DNA of 33,593 nt. Source: Perkinsus olseni (lineage: Eukaryota > Perkinsozoa > Perkinsida). A program made the translations under genes and the position numbers. Below, in pieces: positions 17,760 to 29,700 of the stretch (the first letter of the stretch is position 1; every line of letters begins with the position of its first letter). Location: assembly GCA_013115125.1 (NCBI GenBank), contig JABANN010000386.1, positions 1-33,593 on the forward strand. Direction: 5' to 3'. The notes under the pieces were generated by a model. That model ran no database searches. It was not told the origin of the DNA and worked only from the letters and a program-made list of their open reading frames with translations.

Positions 17760-19100
17760 TTCTCAGTGTTGGGGGCAAAGTGTGTTGAGAGAGGAATCTT
17801 CGCCGTCTGAGCTTGACCTTCATGGTAATGCTGGTGTTGATCATTCTTACGAGTTCGAGTACTCGCCAAGGTGGCCCCTTACTCCTCGTCCTACCTTGGT
17901 AATGGGAACGGTCAAGTGTGTCTCTGGCCACCTGTACTGTGTGAGCATCATTCTCTTGGCTACTCTGTGATCCTGCGTGGCGTCCCGGACCGTCGTGCAT
18001 AAAGTATCGCACTCGTCCCCTCCAAGGAGTTCGGGAGCTGTGGCAAATATTTGTAATTTGCGAGCTAGTTTCTCTCCTTTTTTTGGAGAGAGACCTTCGG
18101 GTTGCTCGCACTGATGTTCGACATGAGGCATCCGGAGGTTACCTGTTACCTAACTAGACAATTCTCGCCATGCTTCGGTGGCCGTACCGACAAACAGTTC
18201 AAGCTCGGGTTGAATATCATGGTGTTAATACGCCGACCGCGCGAGTAAAGATCAGCTTCATTATCGTTCTGCCTTATCATTTCTGCCTTCGACTGTTCAC
18301 GCAACTTTGATAGGCAAGAGGTATAACGTTCGGCTCCCTGATGCTCCATCAATTCGCCATGACTGGCGATTTCTTGTTGTGAACTTGGAGTAGAACACGA
18401 GTGAAGAACAAGAGAAGCTTCCGTTAGATTTCCGTGAATTTTTCTCGAGACTACGAAACTTGAGGCTGTCAAGGGGAGAGGGTCACCGTGGGAATATGCA
18501 CTGTCTTGGCAAGGCACATCATCAATCCAATAGTTTCCGTGAGCGCGAGATGGCCCAAGGCGCTCGCTTATCTCTCTTCTAGAAGGACCACACGGCCAAC
18601 TCAGCTGCGCTCAGATCCACACATGGTTGAACGGTATAGACTGGGAGACGCGAGTCCATCATTTGAAAGTTCTTCGATTTAGCCATAAGGATATCGTGCG
18701 CCTTAACGAACTCCCTGCGTGGAATCACTATGCATCGGTCCCGCAAAGGCGTTGCAATAAACGGTATCTTTCGCCGACCCTGGCGCGATTCATGTGAAGT
18801 CGAGCTCCGAGCCAACCTGACTCCCGTGATTGGTAGAATATGCAATGAAGCTTACCATCGGCTTTGAGAGAGGTATGGAATTTTCCCTCGGGATTCGGGT
18901 CACCGGCCTCCAAGCCTTGGCGAATCTTCAGGAGCGCGAACGAGTTGTTGTTAATTTCGAGGAGCGGCAGATGGTGGACTCCCTGGCCGCCACGAGCGTC
19001 ATCAACAGACTGATCATCAGAGTACTCAATGATGAGGACAGCACGCTACCGGCAGAGACTTGTACTTCAACTTGGCTGCCGGTGAGGACTATGGCCTACG
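17760..19100 (-). CDS. Unresolved minus-strand gene region
   Basis: Several minus-strand stretches look coding but could not be joined with certainty. They are 18856-19035 (VHHLPLLEINNNSFALLKIR, ending EGKFHTSLKADG at a GTAAGC donor), 18580-18790 (RRKIPFIATPLRDRCIVIPR, KAHDILMAKSKNFQ), 18150-18500 (QQEIASHGELMEHQGAERY) and 17990-18110 (KKGEKLARKLQIFATAPELL). No family recognised. The plus strand over 18836-19117 is also open and reads plausibly (LQALANLQERERVVVNFEER), so strand is not settled there. It would converge on RPL10. Confidence 0.35.
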
Positions 19101-19190
19101 ACAACAGTAGCTGCGACTAGCATGGTCACGACATGTCGTTGATGGATACTTTTCCGGTGGCTTCGAGGTTTTGCGTTGTTAAGTACAAAA

Positions 19191-19214
19191 CTGATAACTT
19201 ATCAGTGATAAGTT
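19191..19214. repeat. Two overlapping odd palindromes
   Basis: ctgataa-c-ttatcag (19191-19205) overlaps aacttatca-g-tgataagtt (19196-19214). Confidence 0.9.
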
Positions 19215-19469
19215 AACCACCCGGCAAGGAGCCCAAAGACCAGCCACACTGATGAGAGTCTAGCTAACTCACATACACAACCCAGTTATTATTGCGTTTA
19301 GGTGACGATTCTCACTTTTGTTCGGCTGATCCTTTTGCGTTCCCGCAAGGGGGTGCGCTGAAGCTAAGCTCAATCGTCGATAATGTGAGAACAGTAGAGC
19401 AAGGATTGCTTTTCAGATGACAAAGCCAGGCTTTTGTGTTCTTAGTCAGTCTCTTAAGACGAATATATG

Positions 19470-20718
19470 AGCGCATTAGTGTGTATATGTAACCACCGTG
19501 TATGGTGACACATATGAGCACACCCGGGTGTATGTGTCACCAGTGGTGTTTCACCACTGTGCATGGTGACAGCCTGTCACTGACAGGTATGATCACAACA
19601 TACCTGTCTGTGTAACCACTGTGTATGGTGACACATATGAGTACTCCCGGGTGTATGTGTAACCACTGTGTATGGTGACTCATATGAGCACACCCGGGTG
19701 TATGTGTCACCAGTGGTGTTTCACCACTGTGTATGGTAACACGTATGAGCACACCAGGGTGTATGTGTAACCACTGTGTATGGTGACACGTATGATCACA
19801 CCATACCTGTCTGTGTAACCACTGTGTATGGTGACACGTATGAGCACAGCAGGGTGTACGTGTAACCACTGTGTATGGTGACACATATGAGCACACCCGG
19901 GTGTATGTGTAACCTCTGTGTATGGTGACAGGTATGATCACACCATACCTGTCTGTGCAACCACTGAGTTTGGTGACACGTATGAGCACAGCAGGGTGTA
20001 TGTGTAACCACTGTGTGTGGTGACACGTATGAGCGCACAGAGTGCATGTCTAACCACTGTGTAACTTATGGTGACACGTATGAGCGCACCAGAGCGTATG
20101 TGTAACCACTGTGTAACTTATGGTGACACGCTTGAGCTCACCAGAGCGTATGTGTAACCACTGTGTAACTTATGGTGACACGTATGAGCGCACCAGAGCG
20201 TATGTGTAACCGCTGTGTAACACATGGTGACACGTATGGGCACACCAAAGCGTATGGGTAACCACTGCGTAACTAATGGTGACACGTATGAGCGCACCAG
20301 AGCGTATGTGTAGCCGCTGTGTAACTTATGGTGACACGTATGAGCACACCAGAGCGTATGTGTAACCACTGCGTAACTTATGGTGACACGTATGAGCGCA
20401 CTAGAGCGTATGTGTAGCCACTGTGTAACTTATGGTGACACGTATGAGCGCACCAGAGCGTATGTGTAACCACTGCGTAACTTATGGTGACACGTATGAG
20501 CGCACCAGAGCGTATGTGTAACCACTGTGTAACTTATGGTGACACGTATGAGCGCACCATGCGTATGTGTAGCCGCTGCGTAACTTATGGTGACACGTAT
20601 GAGCGCACCAGAGCGTATGTGTAGCTACTGTGTAACTTATGGTGATACGTATGAGCGCACCAGAGCGTATGTGTAACCACTGTGTAACTTATGGTGACAC
20701 GTATGAGCACGCCATACC
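19470..20718 (+). repeat. 1.25 kb minisatellite with 47 and 52 bp units
   Basis: About 25 tandem units. In the left half the unit is 47 bp (core GTGTAACCACTGTGTATGGT then GACACGTATGAGCAC and GGGTGTAT). From about 20040 rightward an extra AACTT inside CTGTGTA-ACTT-ATGG makes it 52 bp, with AGAGCGTAT replacing AGGGTGTAT. Each unit is quasi-palindromic (GTGT-ACCAC ... GTGGT-ACAC). Some units carry CAGTGGTG-ttt-CACCACTG hairpins (about 19541-19559 and 19711-19729). Open frames across the array (minus strand) are a by-product of repeat length, not genes. Confidence 0.95.
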
Positions 20719-21975
20719 TTGTAACGCTCCGTCTATGTTTATGCGTGCCGGATAGTCTGGGCAATAGCTCTTTCACAAGATCCATCTCACAAGCTCCCTC
20801 TGGCCTTGTGCTCAACGTACGAGTAAGAAGAATACAACATACCCGTCTGTGTAACCACTGAGTAGAGTGACACTTGTAAGCTCTATGTACGGTTAGTCAC
20901 CATTGGTGACACGTATGATCTCACGAGGGTGTATGTTTATATTCCGACAAACTTAGTTTCTCGGTGTAAAACGCGCGCGATCTCGCCTCGCCTCGCACGT
21001 ACGTGCGTACTATGGGTCACGTGGTGACACGTGACCGAACTAAGCCGAGAGCCTTCTGGATCCGCAAGATTCGCGCCATCTGCCTTCCGCCATCTGCCTT
21101 ATCTGCCTTCCGTGAACCTTGTCATGGGCTCCGACGCCATCTGAGATGGGAAGGCTCGGCGCGATCTATCTCTGCATTGCTCTTCACTGGTCCAGTATAT
21201 CAGGTACGCGTATAACTATCATCAGTGATACAGATACGAGATTACGACGGTGGGGCTGAACGGCTGATGATAGCAGGTAGGTCGGGCGCCCCGACCCACA
21301 GCCCGACTCGTGGGCCGGGCCCGACTCGGGCCCGTGGTGGCGTGGCCTCACCGCTAAGTTTCTAGCTTTATCGTCTTCGCCACAGCCAAAGGTTTGACTC
21401 GCCCCATTGTGAATAAGCTGCGGGCTTTCCTGACTGGGAGCGCTGATCCGAGCAGCCTGCTTGCGTCGTAGAGGATCACATCATCTTCTCAATCCTCGCC
21501 AAACTGTCACTGAGATCTGGGCGCATCCCGGATCGATTTCCCTGCGGATGTACCAGAAATCACCTAGCTTGCAAAGCGTGAGTCGCGCTGCGTGACATAA
21601 TTCAACGAACATTAATTTTCTGCTTGCCTCCCTTCTCCCTAACGCAAGCACCCCGAGCGATCCGAAATGCACCCACAGGCGCCATGCAGCGGAATCCATG
21701 CTAGTTGCAGTTAGAGTTATCGAAGCCCAGAGTCCTCACCGACAGACCGGTTGAAGCAGAGGCATTCGTCGGCAGCGAACTGTCCTCATTGTCTATCATT
21801 AGTGATCCTGATCGGGCGATATCTCCCAAGATTCGACCACTAATGAGCCTTACCAAGTCTATTCATCACTCTCGTGACGGCGAGGGAGTCCGCTTTCTGC
21901 CGCTCTCCAATATTGATCACCACGCGATCGAGAGCCCGAAGGTTTGGTAGAGCTTGAATGACAGTCAGCCGGTAC
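20719..21975. other. Gene-free stretch right of the minisatellite
   Basis: Contains degenerate outlying minisatellite units (about 20840-20940), a palindromic gtcacgtg-gtga-cacgtgac at about 21015-21034, and a very GC-rich block (about 21262-21335) of repeated GGGCCCGACTC / GGTCGGG words that may be a transposon end. No gene supported. Confidence 0.45.
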
Positions 21976-22078
21976 CTACCAATGGTAGACTACCATCATC
22001 ACGCGCCAGAGTCTGGCGGCCAGACAGTGTATGCGACGCATACTATGCGTAGCTGACTTTAGTAGTTGGCAACTACTA
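21976..22078. repeat. Cluster of five odd palindromes
   Basis: In order: ctacca-a-tggtag (21976-21988), tggtag-a-ctacca (21983-21995), cgccaga-g-tctggcg (22004-22018), gtatgcg-a-cgcatac (22029-22043) and tagtagttg-g-caactacta (22060-22078). The last one overlaps the final codons of the LRR gene. Confidence 0.9.
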
Positions 22079-25000
22079 GTTGCTCCGTGACCCACCAGAC
22101 AGTATCCAAGGCTGTGTTTGCGTAGGAAATCCCCACCGACTTACAAAGGAGTTCTGCAAACGGGGTTCGCTGATAGGTCCAGTCGCCGAAGTTTTTGAAG
22201 ACGATTGAGTGCCAGCCGTTCAACTTCCATGATCTGCGATATCCGATTCGACGCGACGAAGAGGCCTCTGAGGGAACGAGGGGAGCTCTAGCTGCGGAAC
22301 AAGCGAGACTTACGTCAACTTCGGAAGGTCCCCGACGAAAGCTAAGTCGTGTAGGTTGTTGTGTTCTAAGTGGAGCTCTCGCAGATTCACTGACAGGCCG
22401 GTGGGCCCCGCCAGGTTGATGGTCCTCAATGGAGTCAAGAGGGGACTTTTCATCGTAACCTCCTGTGACCAGAACTGCGCTAAGGCACACAACAGCGAAT
22501 ATCCATACCAGAAGGTGACGCGGGAGAACTCCCTGTGTCCTCCGGAATGCAGCCATCTCTCGCTTGGCTCTCATCTCAATGATGGCAGTGGACAGCTACG
22601 AACGCGTTCGCGGCAAGATTCGCAGAAGATTCGCTCACTGAAGTGATTTCCCGCGCATACGATCGAATTTGGCGCAGCTTCGCATGGTCCAAAACGAGCT
22701 CACACAGCTCAGCATATTGGCAGAGAGTAGTGCCTGAAAGTGACTGGAAGGTCGATCAGGTCTCCCGTCTAGAAGCCGCACTCGGTTCTATTTCCGTTAG
22801 CTCGTTCCCTTGTAGATGAAGGACCTTCAGAGTTTCTCCGCAAGGGAACGCGGCTCGCAGTGTGGAGAGGTTGGTGATCTTATTGAACCCTAGCTCTAGG
22901 ACCTGAGGGATCACGACCAGCATCATTCGTGTAGCTTCGGCTTCTGAAGCAGCTGCTAAGGGAACCAACTCGAGGCGGCGATTCGCCGCTGGCGAACTCA
23001 GAAGTTGACTTTCGGATATCATCTACGGTAGATGGAAATAGACAGACACTTCGAGGAAGCCCCGGATAGATGGAGGGCCGGATTGCCAACTCACTTGCAA
23101 GGACAGGAATCTGTTGTAAACCTTCATTCGGCCCGGGTCGACTGAGGCTGCATCAAGAAGACCTGCGAGCTCTTCTCAAGAGGAGCCACTATTTCGAGCT
23201 GCGGTCACACCCCACCAGACAGGCCTTCGGATGCGAGGTCCAGTCGATTGTTGTTGAGCGTGAGCACGAGGAGCCTCGGGAGGGAGCCCAGCCCACCGAG
23301 GTGGTGCAAACGGTTGTTATTCAAATGGAGTTCTCTGAAGCCGGCAAATCACGACTGTTCCGACGGGACAGATTTTGATGCCAAGGCGATGGTGTCGAAC
23401 TTGAGATTCGGGAAGGAGCTTTCGGAGAGAAGCTGCTCGCCGAGGTTGCGAAGCTTCAAATCTTCCAGTTTCAGGACTTCTACGTTCCATCCGAGTAGAG
23501 GACGAGCGAGCAACCTGCAAAACACCAAGGTGTTTGCACGCGATCGTAAAGATTCTTTGAGAATCACCAGCGCTGCGGCGGAGCGGAGCGCTGATCATAG
23601 GCTCACCGTTCTTCTAACACCTCCACTGTGAGTATACCATGAAACCGAGCTCGAGCCCGGCGGAGCATCGCCGGTGAGATGATCTTCCCGTTCAGTATCT
23701 ACTGGGGTTACCTTCCTTCTTCCATTGCCACGGGTATCGGTTAGGATGATTGGAGCCGACCAGGGAGGCTCCCCTCCCTGGGAGGGCTCGCTTTGTCGTA
23801 TCGGCGACCACTCGCCATGCGAGTGATTCACCATTATACTGCTGACGAGTTGAGAATCTCAACTTGAGATTGACTTCTCCACAGGAGAGTCTTCAGTATC
23901 TATCCGGTCATTGGTTACCGGCTAGCAGGACTGTTGGATTTCGCTTCACATAACCCGGTTTTCGTCTCCCCGACAAACTCTGGCGACCCTCAGCTGATAT
24001 TCTCGCCGAGAATATCCGACAATTTCTCGGCGCGTCTTTACGCCATTCTCACTTGCAAACCGCTGGTTGCAGCACTAGTAACCTCCGCTGTTTCCTTCCT
24101 ATCAGACAGCGAGCATCTCAAGTGGAACAATATGAATCTGCGTGCAAGGAGAGGTTATAGTATGTGTAGAGAGGCAGGTGTTCACTCTTCACTATGCTCA
24201 TCTGCCATCATCGGGTTGCCTGCAACATCGAGGACTGCGAAGTGCAAAAGGCTCCGCAGAACGAGGGTCGAGCGCAGTTCTGTCAACAGATTGCCGGCAG
24301 CGTAACTGTTCAGAAGCCCTCAGCAATCCACAAGCAGCATGTCTTCTCTGCTCACAGAGCCCGCAGAGTGGTCATCTTCGAAATGACCTCCAGTGAGTCG
24401 AGACGGTTGAAGCTCACGTCCAGGACCTCTTCCAAAAAAGTCAGAGAGCCGGACGTCAGAGAACCGGACTTCGATCCACCTGGATTCCCTTCCCACATGG
24501 CCCCTCAGAGAACCCTGATGTCTGTAATCCTCGAATGATATTCTGCGAGACGTCCAATAGCCGGATGAGGCAGGCAGAAAGCAGCTCGCTCAGACCTGCG
24601 CCGACTTGAAGCTACAGTTCAAATTGAACTGTTCAAGACACGGTCTTGTTACCGTCAAGCTCCGTGATATAGTTTCTGGCTAGTGAGAGCTCTTCAAGAG
24701 AGTGGAGGTGCTCTGAGCAGTGGTCGACGAATGCTTCACAGTGCCCACCGAGACCGCAGGATTCCAGCTTGAGTATACGAATGCGCCCGCACGGAGCTTG
24801 CTGAGGAGGAGGAGGAGGAGGAGCAGAGCATTGGACTCCAACAACTCATCTACTATTGATACCATTGTTGATTGGACCGACTTCACAAGTACTCTTCAGT
24901 CGAAGCTCGACTGTCGAACACACACGAAGTTGAACTGGTAGGCGTGAATGGTGATAGCGCAGACAAGCATACTCTAGAGAGACTACCGTACCGATAGCTT

Positions 25001-26160
25001 CTTGCCGAGTCTCCTGATGAGCTGCGCTCCAACCATATCCGGTTCAGATTCCACGATAATGGCTGCTCTCCCTTGGCCTTGCCCTTGGTCATCCGAAGAT
25101 ACGCCATACCTACAACTCAATGTTTCACAGCCCGGGCTCAGAGTCGCGGAGCGTTCCTTGCTAGCGTCAAGCGTCCATCTTCTCGAACGGCAGGTACACC
25201 CTGGTAATTGCTAGTGTAGCCGGATGAGATCCGGGGCGGTCCCCCAAGTAGCTCACCCCATGTCAGACGTGAATGCGCCCCCTAGGGCAAGACCGGCATC
25301 TCGCATACTCGCCATAGAAACAGTTTCTTTGGCGAGAATCTGAAGCTCTCGACCTCCACATCAACACGCACGACAGAGTCACACTTTTGTCGGAGAAGCG
25401 TCCCCGTCACAGTTGGTCAGAACGTCATCTCCATCCAGTAACACAAGCTGAGGCAAGTATCGTTTCACCTGTAATGAACCTGTATTCTGGCTAGGAGCCT
25501 CCCAGTGGGAGGGCGAAAGAAGAATCTTGCCTGTCTCTGCACTCCCCGCGGAGACCATAGGTTGCCCCGAAGCCCGAGAGATCGCAAAGTACCACCAACA
25601 TCCAGCGCGAGGACGCCAAGTAGCCCCTCTAAGTCAATTAGGGAGTTGAATGCGACGTTGAGAGTGTCGAGGTTATTCAGTCTCGCCAGTTGGCCTTGTG
25701 TGATGGCAAGCAGCCTATTGTGAGATAGATCGAGGAACCGTATACTGAAACAGGAGGGATGGGAGTCTGACCCAGCGCCGCATCACATCATTACTCATGG
25801 ACCTTCGGGCCGCTGGTGATCGGCGTTGAGAGCCAGTCGAGACTCTCAAGGTTATTGTATGAAACATCCAAGCCAGAGAGCTCCTCCTCGGAATAAGATG
25901 ATAGAAACTGACACTCGCGGTGGGGAAGTGGCTCGAGGGGAGGGACGGGAGCCTCATCGACGAACATACCCCTGAGGAGCGCCGGTTCGCCTGCCCCCCG
26001 GCTTCTTACGGTGATATCATCAAGATTGAGTCCAGAGAGACGCAAAACACCCGTGACGTCTGAAGTGCAGGGAGTTGACTTAATAGTCGACTGGTCGTCG
26101 GCGACTTCTGAAGAGGCAGAGACTTCTAGCCAGCCGAAGAGAGATGAGACCCTCATCATG
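22059..26160 (-). CDS. Large leucine-rich-repeat protein, many exons
   Basis: The minus strand shows LRR exons one after another: 25985-26085 (VTGVLRLSGLNLDDITV), 25805-25930 (ELSGLDVSYNNLESLDWL), 25500-25745 (LDLSHNRLLAITQGQL, LDTLNVAFNSLIDLEGL, LRSLGLRGNL), 25390-25460 (LPQLVLLDGDDV, an LRR cap), 24650-24725 (LHSLEELSLARNYITELDGN), 24330-24440 (VLDVSFNRLDSLEVISKM), 23370-23510, 23190-23345 (FRELHLNNNRLHHLGGLGSL), 22770-22910 (LELGFNKITNLSTL, LKVLHLQGNELTEIE), 22310-22440 (LRELHLEHNNLHDL) and a last exon with stop at 22059. Length, several LRR blocks and internal LRR caps recall LRRC9-type ciliary proteins, which is only a suggestion. Exon borders are approximate. Gaps hold odd palindromes at 23772-24016, 24614-24632, 25308-25336 and 25498-25512. 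Confidence 0.65.
23772..24016. repeat. Three odd palindromes between LRR exons
   Basis: ccctccc-t-gggaggg (23772-23786), agttgaga-a-tctcaact (23848-23864, followed by tctcaa-c-ttgaga overlapping it) and gatattctcg-c-cgagaatatc (23996-24016). Confidence 0.9.
24803..24823 (+). repeat. (GAG)n microsatellite
   Basis: About seven GAG triplets; on the minus strand they would be a poly-Leu run if coding. Confidence 0.85.
25308..25336. repeat. 14 bp-arm odd palindrome
   Basis: ctcgccatagaaac, single a, gtttctttggcgag, with one mismatch. Between LRR exons. Confidence 0.85.
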
Positions 26161-26597
26161 TGGGCCCCTCACCCTGGGACGTCTCCCCGATGCTCTCGAT
26201 CTCCCGACGGAGAGAAGCCGACAGTGCTCGGCAGTCCACCCAGACTGGGTTGTCCTGCGCCGCAGGATTCTCTGCACGATGGGTCCTAGACCCTCTGCGA
26301 TGGACAAGACTCCTGTCGTGAACGTCGTCAAGCGGCTGGATGGTTCCACCTGGTTAGCTCTAACGCGATTTCTACTTCCGCCACCGGCAGAACCAGCGTG
26401 TCCTGAAGCGAGGAGCTCTAGCCGCTTAATCGGAGATTCTGATTCAGGGTTGCTCTCACGTCGATTGCAGCTTCACTTAGCACCTCCTCGCGCTGGATGA
26501 AACGTTTCCCGATGACAACAGAGCCCAAGGGAAGTGTGGAGCTCCAGGAGCTGCATTGGGGTAGAAGCGAGTTCACGAAGCGACCCGCCCATGAGAG

Positions 26598-28020
26598 CTA
26601 CTGTGCCTTTGTCCACTCCTCGGTGATCATGCGTACGTAGAGGCGCCCCACATCAGCTGACAAGGTATCCCCCAAACGAGGCCTTGTTGCATCCAGTAGA
26701 CACTTAGTTGGCCTCCCATCGACCAAATAGACAAACTCTAGGTCCTCATTGGACGGCGTGGTTTTACGCAGAATCGTCGGCGTTGGCACAACGGAGCGCG
26801 TCACATCTGAGAGGGCCACTCGGAAGTCTGTGCTGGTGAGTCCGTTTAGTGATCGATCGAGGGTCGATGTCACACGCTGGTGACTGAATTTCTCTTTCTA
26901 TTAATGAGACGGCAGAATACTGCCTTATTCGATTGCAAGAGACTCCACGCTTCGATGGCAATCCCTACCTCGCCTTGCTGACGATTGACGCACCAACTCG
27001 TCCAGGTGCCGCGTACAGCTCTGAGAGGTACAGACATTACCGCTCTTTGTGTAGCACCATGGCGGTATTGACCAGTTGTGAGCGAGAGGGAACGTGCATT
27101 GGTCAATAGAAATGTCCACTCACAGCATTGAAACAATCCGTAGCATACGTATCTTCCACTTCTAGGAAAGACCGGATGACGGCATGGCTGTCGGTCCAAT
27201 ACTGACGAAGATTTAGCTCTTCGCCGTGAATATCGTGGATGAGATCGCCTGACTCAGGTGGTCAAGGTTGTCGATGTTGAAGAACGATCGAATCGAAGTA
27301 AGCTACCCAACTCCTGCAGCGTTGGTGAAGTATCCCTGATGAACTGCGTGATTCCCGGCGGAGGAATTCCGGCGTGAAGGTCGAGGGGTCGACAGGTGAT
27401 GTTGCCGAAGGTCACCTAGGCAAGTCATTATCCCACCATTGCGGTCGAAATGGTATCATTGCTACCATAGCAACCACGCAAATTCTTTGAGTACGGATCG
27501 ATCGGTTGATAGAAGGCAGCATCGGGCAGGTCGCCGTTGGTGACTCGCCGAACGACAAGATACGCCGAGACGACCACTCTTGCCTGTTCGGTATGCACTC
27601 TCTCGAGGAACCTCTTGAGAGATGAATCAATCATGTCCAGCGTGTGCACCCAGCAGGCGTCAACATGATCTTCGGCCCGTTTCTAATGAGTTGGTAGTGA
27701 AGTGAGGCCAACCAGTCGGCAGAGCTTACCATCTTCGACAAGATGGTGGACCGCTCGTTTCCAACGACCGATTCACAGGCAGTATGCGGATGAGTGGCTG
27801 AGCGTATTCCGCGGTGTATCTGATCGACCGCGGTTTCTCCGGTACTTTCAAACTGAAAATATCGTGATAAGGAAAAATAAAAAACCAACAAGCGTCGCCG
27901 TACAAGGCGAACTAGTTGCGCGCCACAAACCGTGGGTGAGCTGGAAGGTAATAGCAGCAGCGTGGGAAGAGCGAACCTCGAGCCAAGAAGGTTCGAACGG
28001 CGAACTCTCAGAGAACTCAA
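26598..28020 (-). CDS. Hypothetical multi-exon protein, possibly secreted
   Basis: Likely exons on the minus strand: 27650-27780 (MVSSADWLASLHYQLIRNG), 27440-27650 (MIDSSLKRFLERVHTEQARV, DLPDAAFYQPIDPYSKN), 26960-27120 (DQCTFPLAHNWSIPPWCY, VCTSQSCTRHLDELVRQSS, then a GTAGGG donor) and 26598-26880 (RSLNGLTSTDFRVALSDV, EDLEFVYLVDGRPTK). Several Cys and Trp in the third exon suggest an extracellular domain. At 27940-28000 a Leu-rich FALPTLLLLPSSSPTV could be a signal peptide. No LRR motifs, so I separate it from the genes on either side, but it could be a non-LRR part of one long gene. The plus strand is also open at 27702-28073. Confidence 0.35.
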
Positions 28021-28129
28021 ATAAGTCTACCAATTCCGAAGTAAATCCAAGCTTAGCGCTCGCAAGTACATAGCTTGAGCGGAGCGAACCGTCGCAACAA
28101 TACAAAGGCGAGCGAAGGAGGAAGAAGAA

Positions 28130-28156
28130 GAAGATCCTTTCAGTGAAAGGATCTTC
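28130..28156. repeat. 13 bp-arm perfect odd palindrome
   Basis: gaagatcctttca, single g, tgaaaggatcttc. Sits at the end of a GAA-rich run and is followed by a looser inverted repeat (ccttgtg / cacaagg). Confidence 0.95.
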
Positions 28157-28564
28157 CTCCGCCTTGTGAAAGGCTCTCACACAAGGTCCATATCAAGTTG
28201 TAACTATAAGGACTAACAATCTTCAGGACCAACGAGATGCCGCACCTGCCGATTACGGCGAGTGGAATAGCCTCGAGGTTTACTCCGCGTCAGGCTGAGT
28301 AACTCAGCTGCGAAAAGCACGATGTCCCTCCCGGTCACCAGTCGCTTCAGGGGGCGCAGCATCTCTTCCGCGACTCTCTCAGCGAGCTGATTCCTCTCCC
28401 AGACAAGTCTACGTCGCCTCATATCGTAGAACCTGAACGCGGAGATCCCAGCCTCTCTTCAAACGGGACAACTCATCGCTTTCATTCTTACATGGTAGCG
28501 TGTTCGGCTTGAGCCCTCGAGCTGACCTTGAACTCCTCCGATACCAAAGATCGATTCAGCACAC

Positions 28565-29700
28565 GCAGTCCTGACACGCGGCGCTATCATAGGACTTTTC
28601 CTGTCTTAAGTCGGCTCACTAGGGAACTCAGCAACCACGGCCACTGCGAAATTCGCCCTATTCGCTACCGGGCACGGAGGACCCCAGTCCGGATGTGCGA
28701 GGTCCAAGGCTGTGAGTGACGGTAGTCTTGAAACCAGACGGAGAATCTGAGCTCAAAAGATGTCCTAGAGTACAAGTTTCACGCTGAGCCGTACTGTTCC
28801 TATTTCTCGCACTTCTTCATTGGCCGCTATGCTAAGCTCTGTTAAGCACTGGAGGCAACCTTTGGATTGTCCCGATGGAGGCGCCAACGAGGCAGTCAGC
28901 TCCTTCAAGGCCTTATCAGTAATACGGTTTCGAGCGAGGTTCGCTCTCACGAGTGCTGGACATTGCTCTTCCAGTGCTGGAACGCCAGGAGACCATCGTG
29001 AATGCGCTGCGAGGGCACCTTACTTGTTAGAGTCGCTATAACGTTCCCTGCGGCGGAGAGCTCCTCGAGATATATCATCTCACCACCGAAGTCTAAGGAC
29101 TCGACATTGTTGTTGTTAACGTGGAGTTTCTTCAGCTTCGAGCCGCACAGTCTACAAACATAGGCGGTTCGGGCGGAGGCATGCAACCGGAGGTGGAAGA
29201 TTTCCTCAATTCTCACATGGTGCAGGACTTTGAGCCGAAGAAGTACAATGATCTCACCGAGCCATTCCGTTGAGAGACACGGTGCCACTATGGTCCAAGT
29301 GCAGCTCTTCCAAGTGATGCATTCGTGCTTCGCAGTCTAGGAAAGCATTCAAGGGCGTGTGTATCTAAGATGGCTCATCAACGATGAGCGCACGAATATG
29401 CTGCATAGTAGCCTCATTATTGGATGCGGCATGGTGACCTCATTTATAGATGTTTCATCACAGACAGCTGTACAGTCGAACGATACCGAAGCCATAAGGC
29501 CGATCATCAACTGATTTGCCGACCCCAGTCAATATCCCACCTCACCAGCCACAGTTTCTGTAGTCTTGGGAAGTGGTTCACGAAAACCATCATTGAGAGC
29601 GGTGCCTCGAACATCAGCTCTAAGCTGCACACATTACTCAACGTCCCTTCACTGCTTCTTCCGTCGAATCTAACAGAAAAAGGAGAAAACGGTCAAAGTC
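28565..29700 (-). CDS. Second block of leucine-rich-repeat exons
   Basis: Minus-strand segments: 29535-29650 (VNHFPRLQKLWLV), 29255-29340 (MHHLEELHLDHSGTVSLNG), 28960-29160 (SKLKKLHVNNNNVESLDFGG, YLEELSAAGNVIATL), 28815-28975 (RANLARNRITDKALKELTAS, LTELSIAANEEV) and about 28620-28730 (LTALDLAHPDWG). The RITDKALKELTASL form resembles RNase-inhibitor-type LRRs, whereas the block at 22-26 kb is of the shorter SDS22-like type. That argues for a separate gene. LRR domains are protein-interaction surfaces; no further role is visible. Exon borders not fixed. Confidence 0.5.

Noticed and set aside
17276-17869. 197-codon minus-strand frame opposite RPL10
   Set aside because: Mirror of the strongly codon-biased RPL10 exon. 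Only the part right of 17645 could be real coding.
19312-20815. Open frames of up to 150 codons on the minus strand with His/Tyr/Cys-rich repeats
   Set aside because: They are produced by the tandem minisatellite, and the unit length change breaks their pattern. Not a protein gene.
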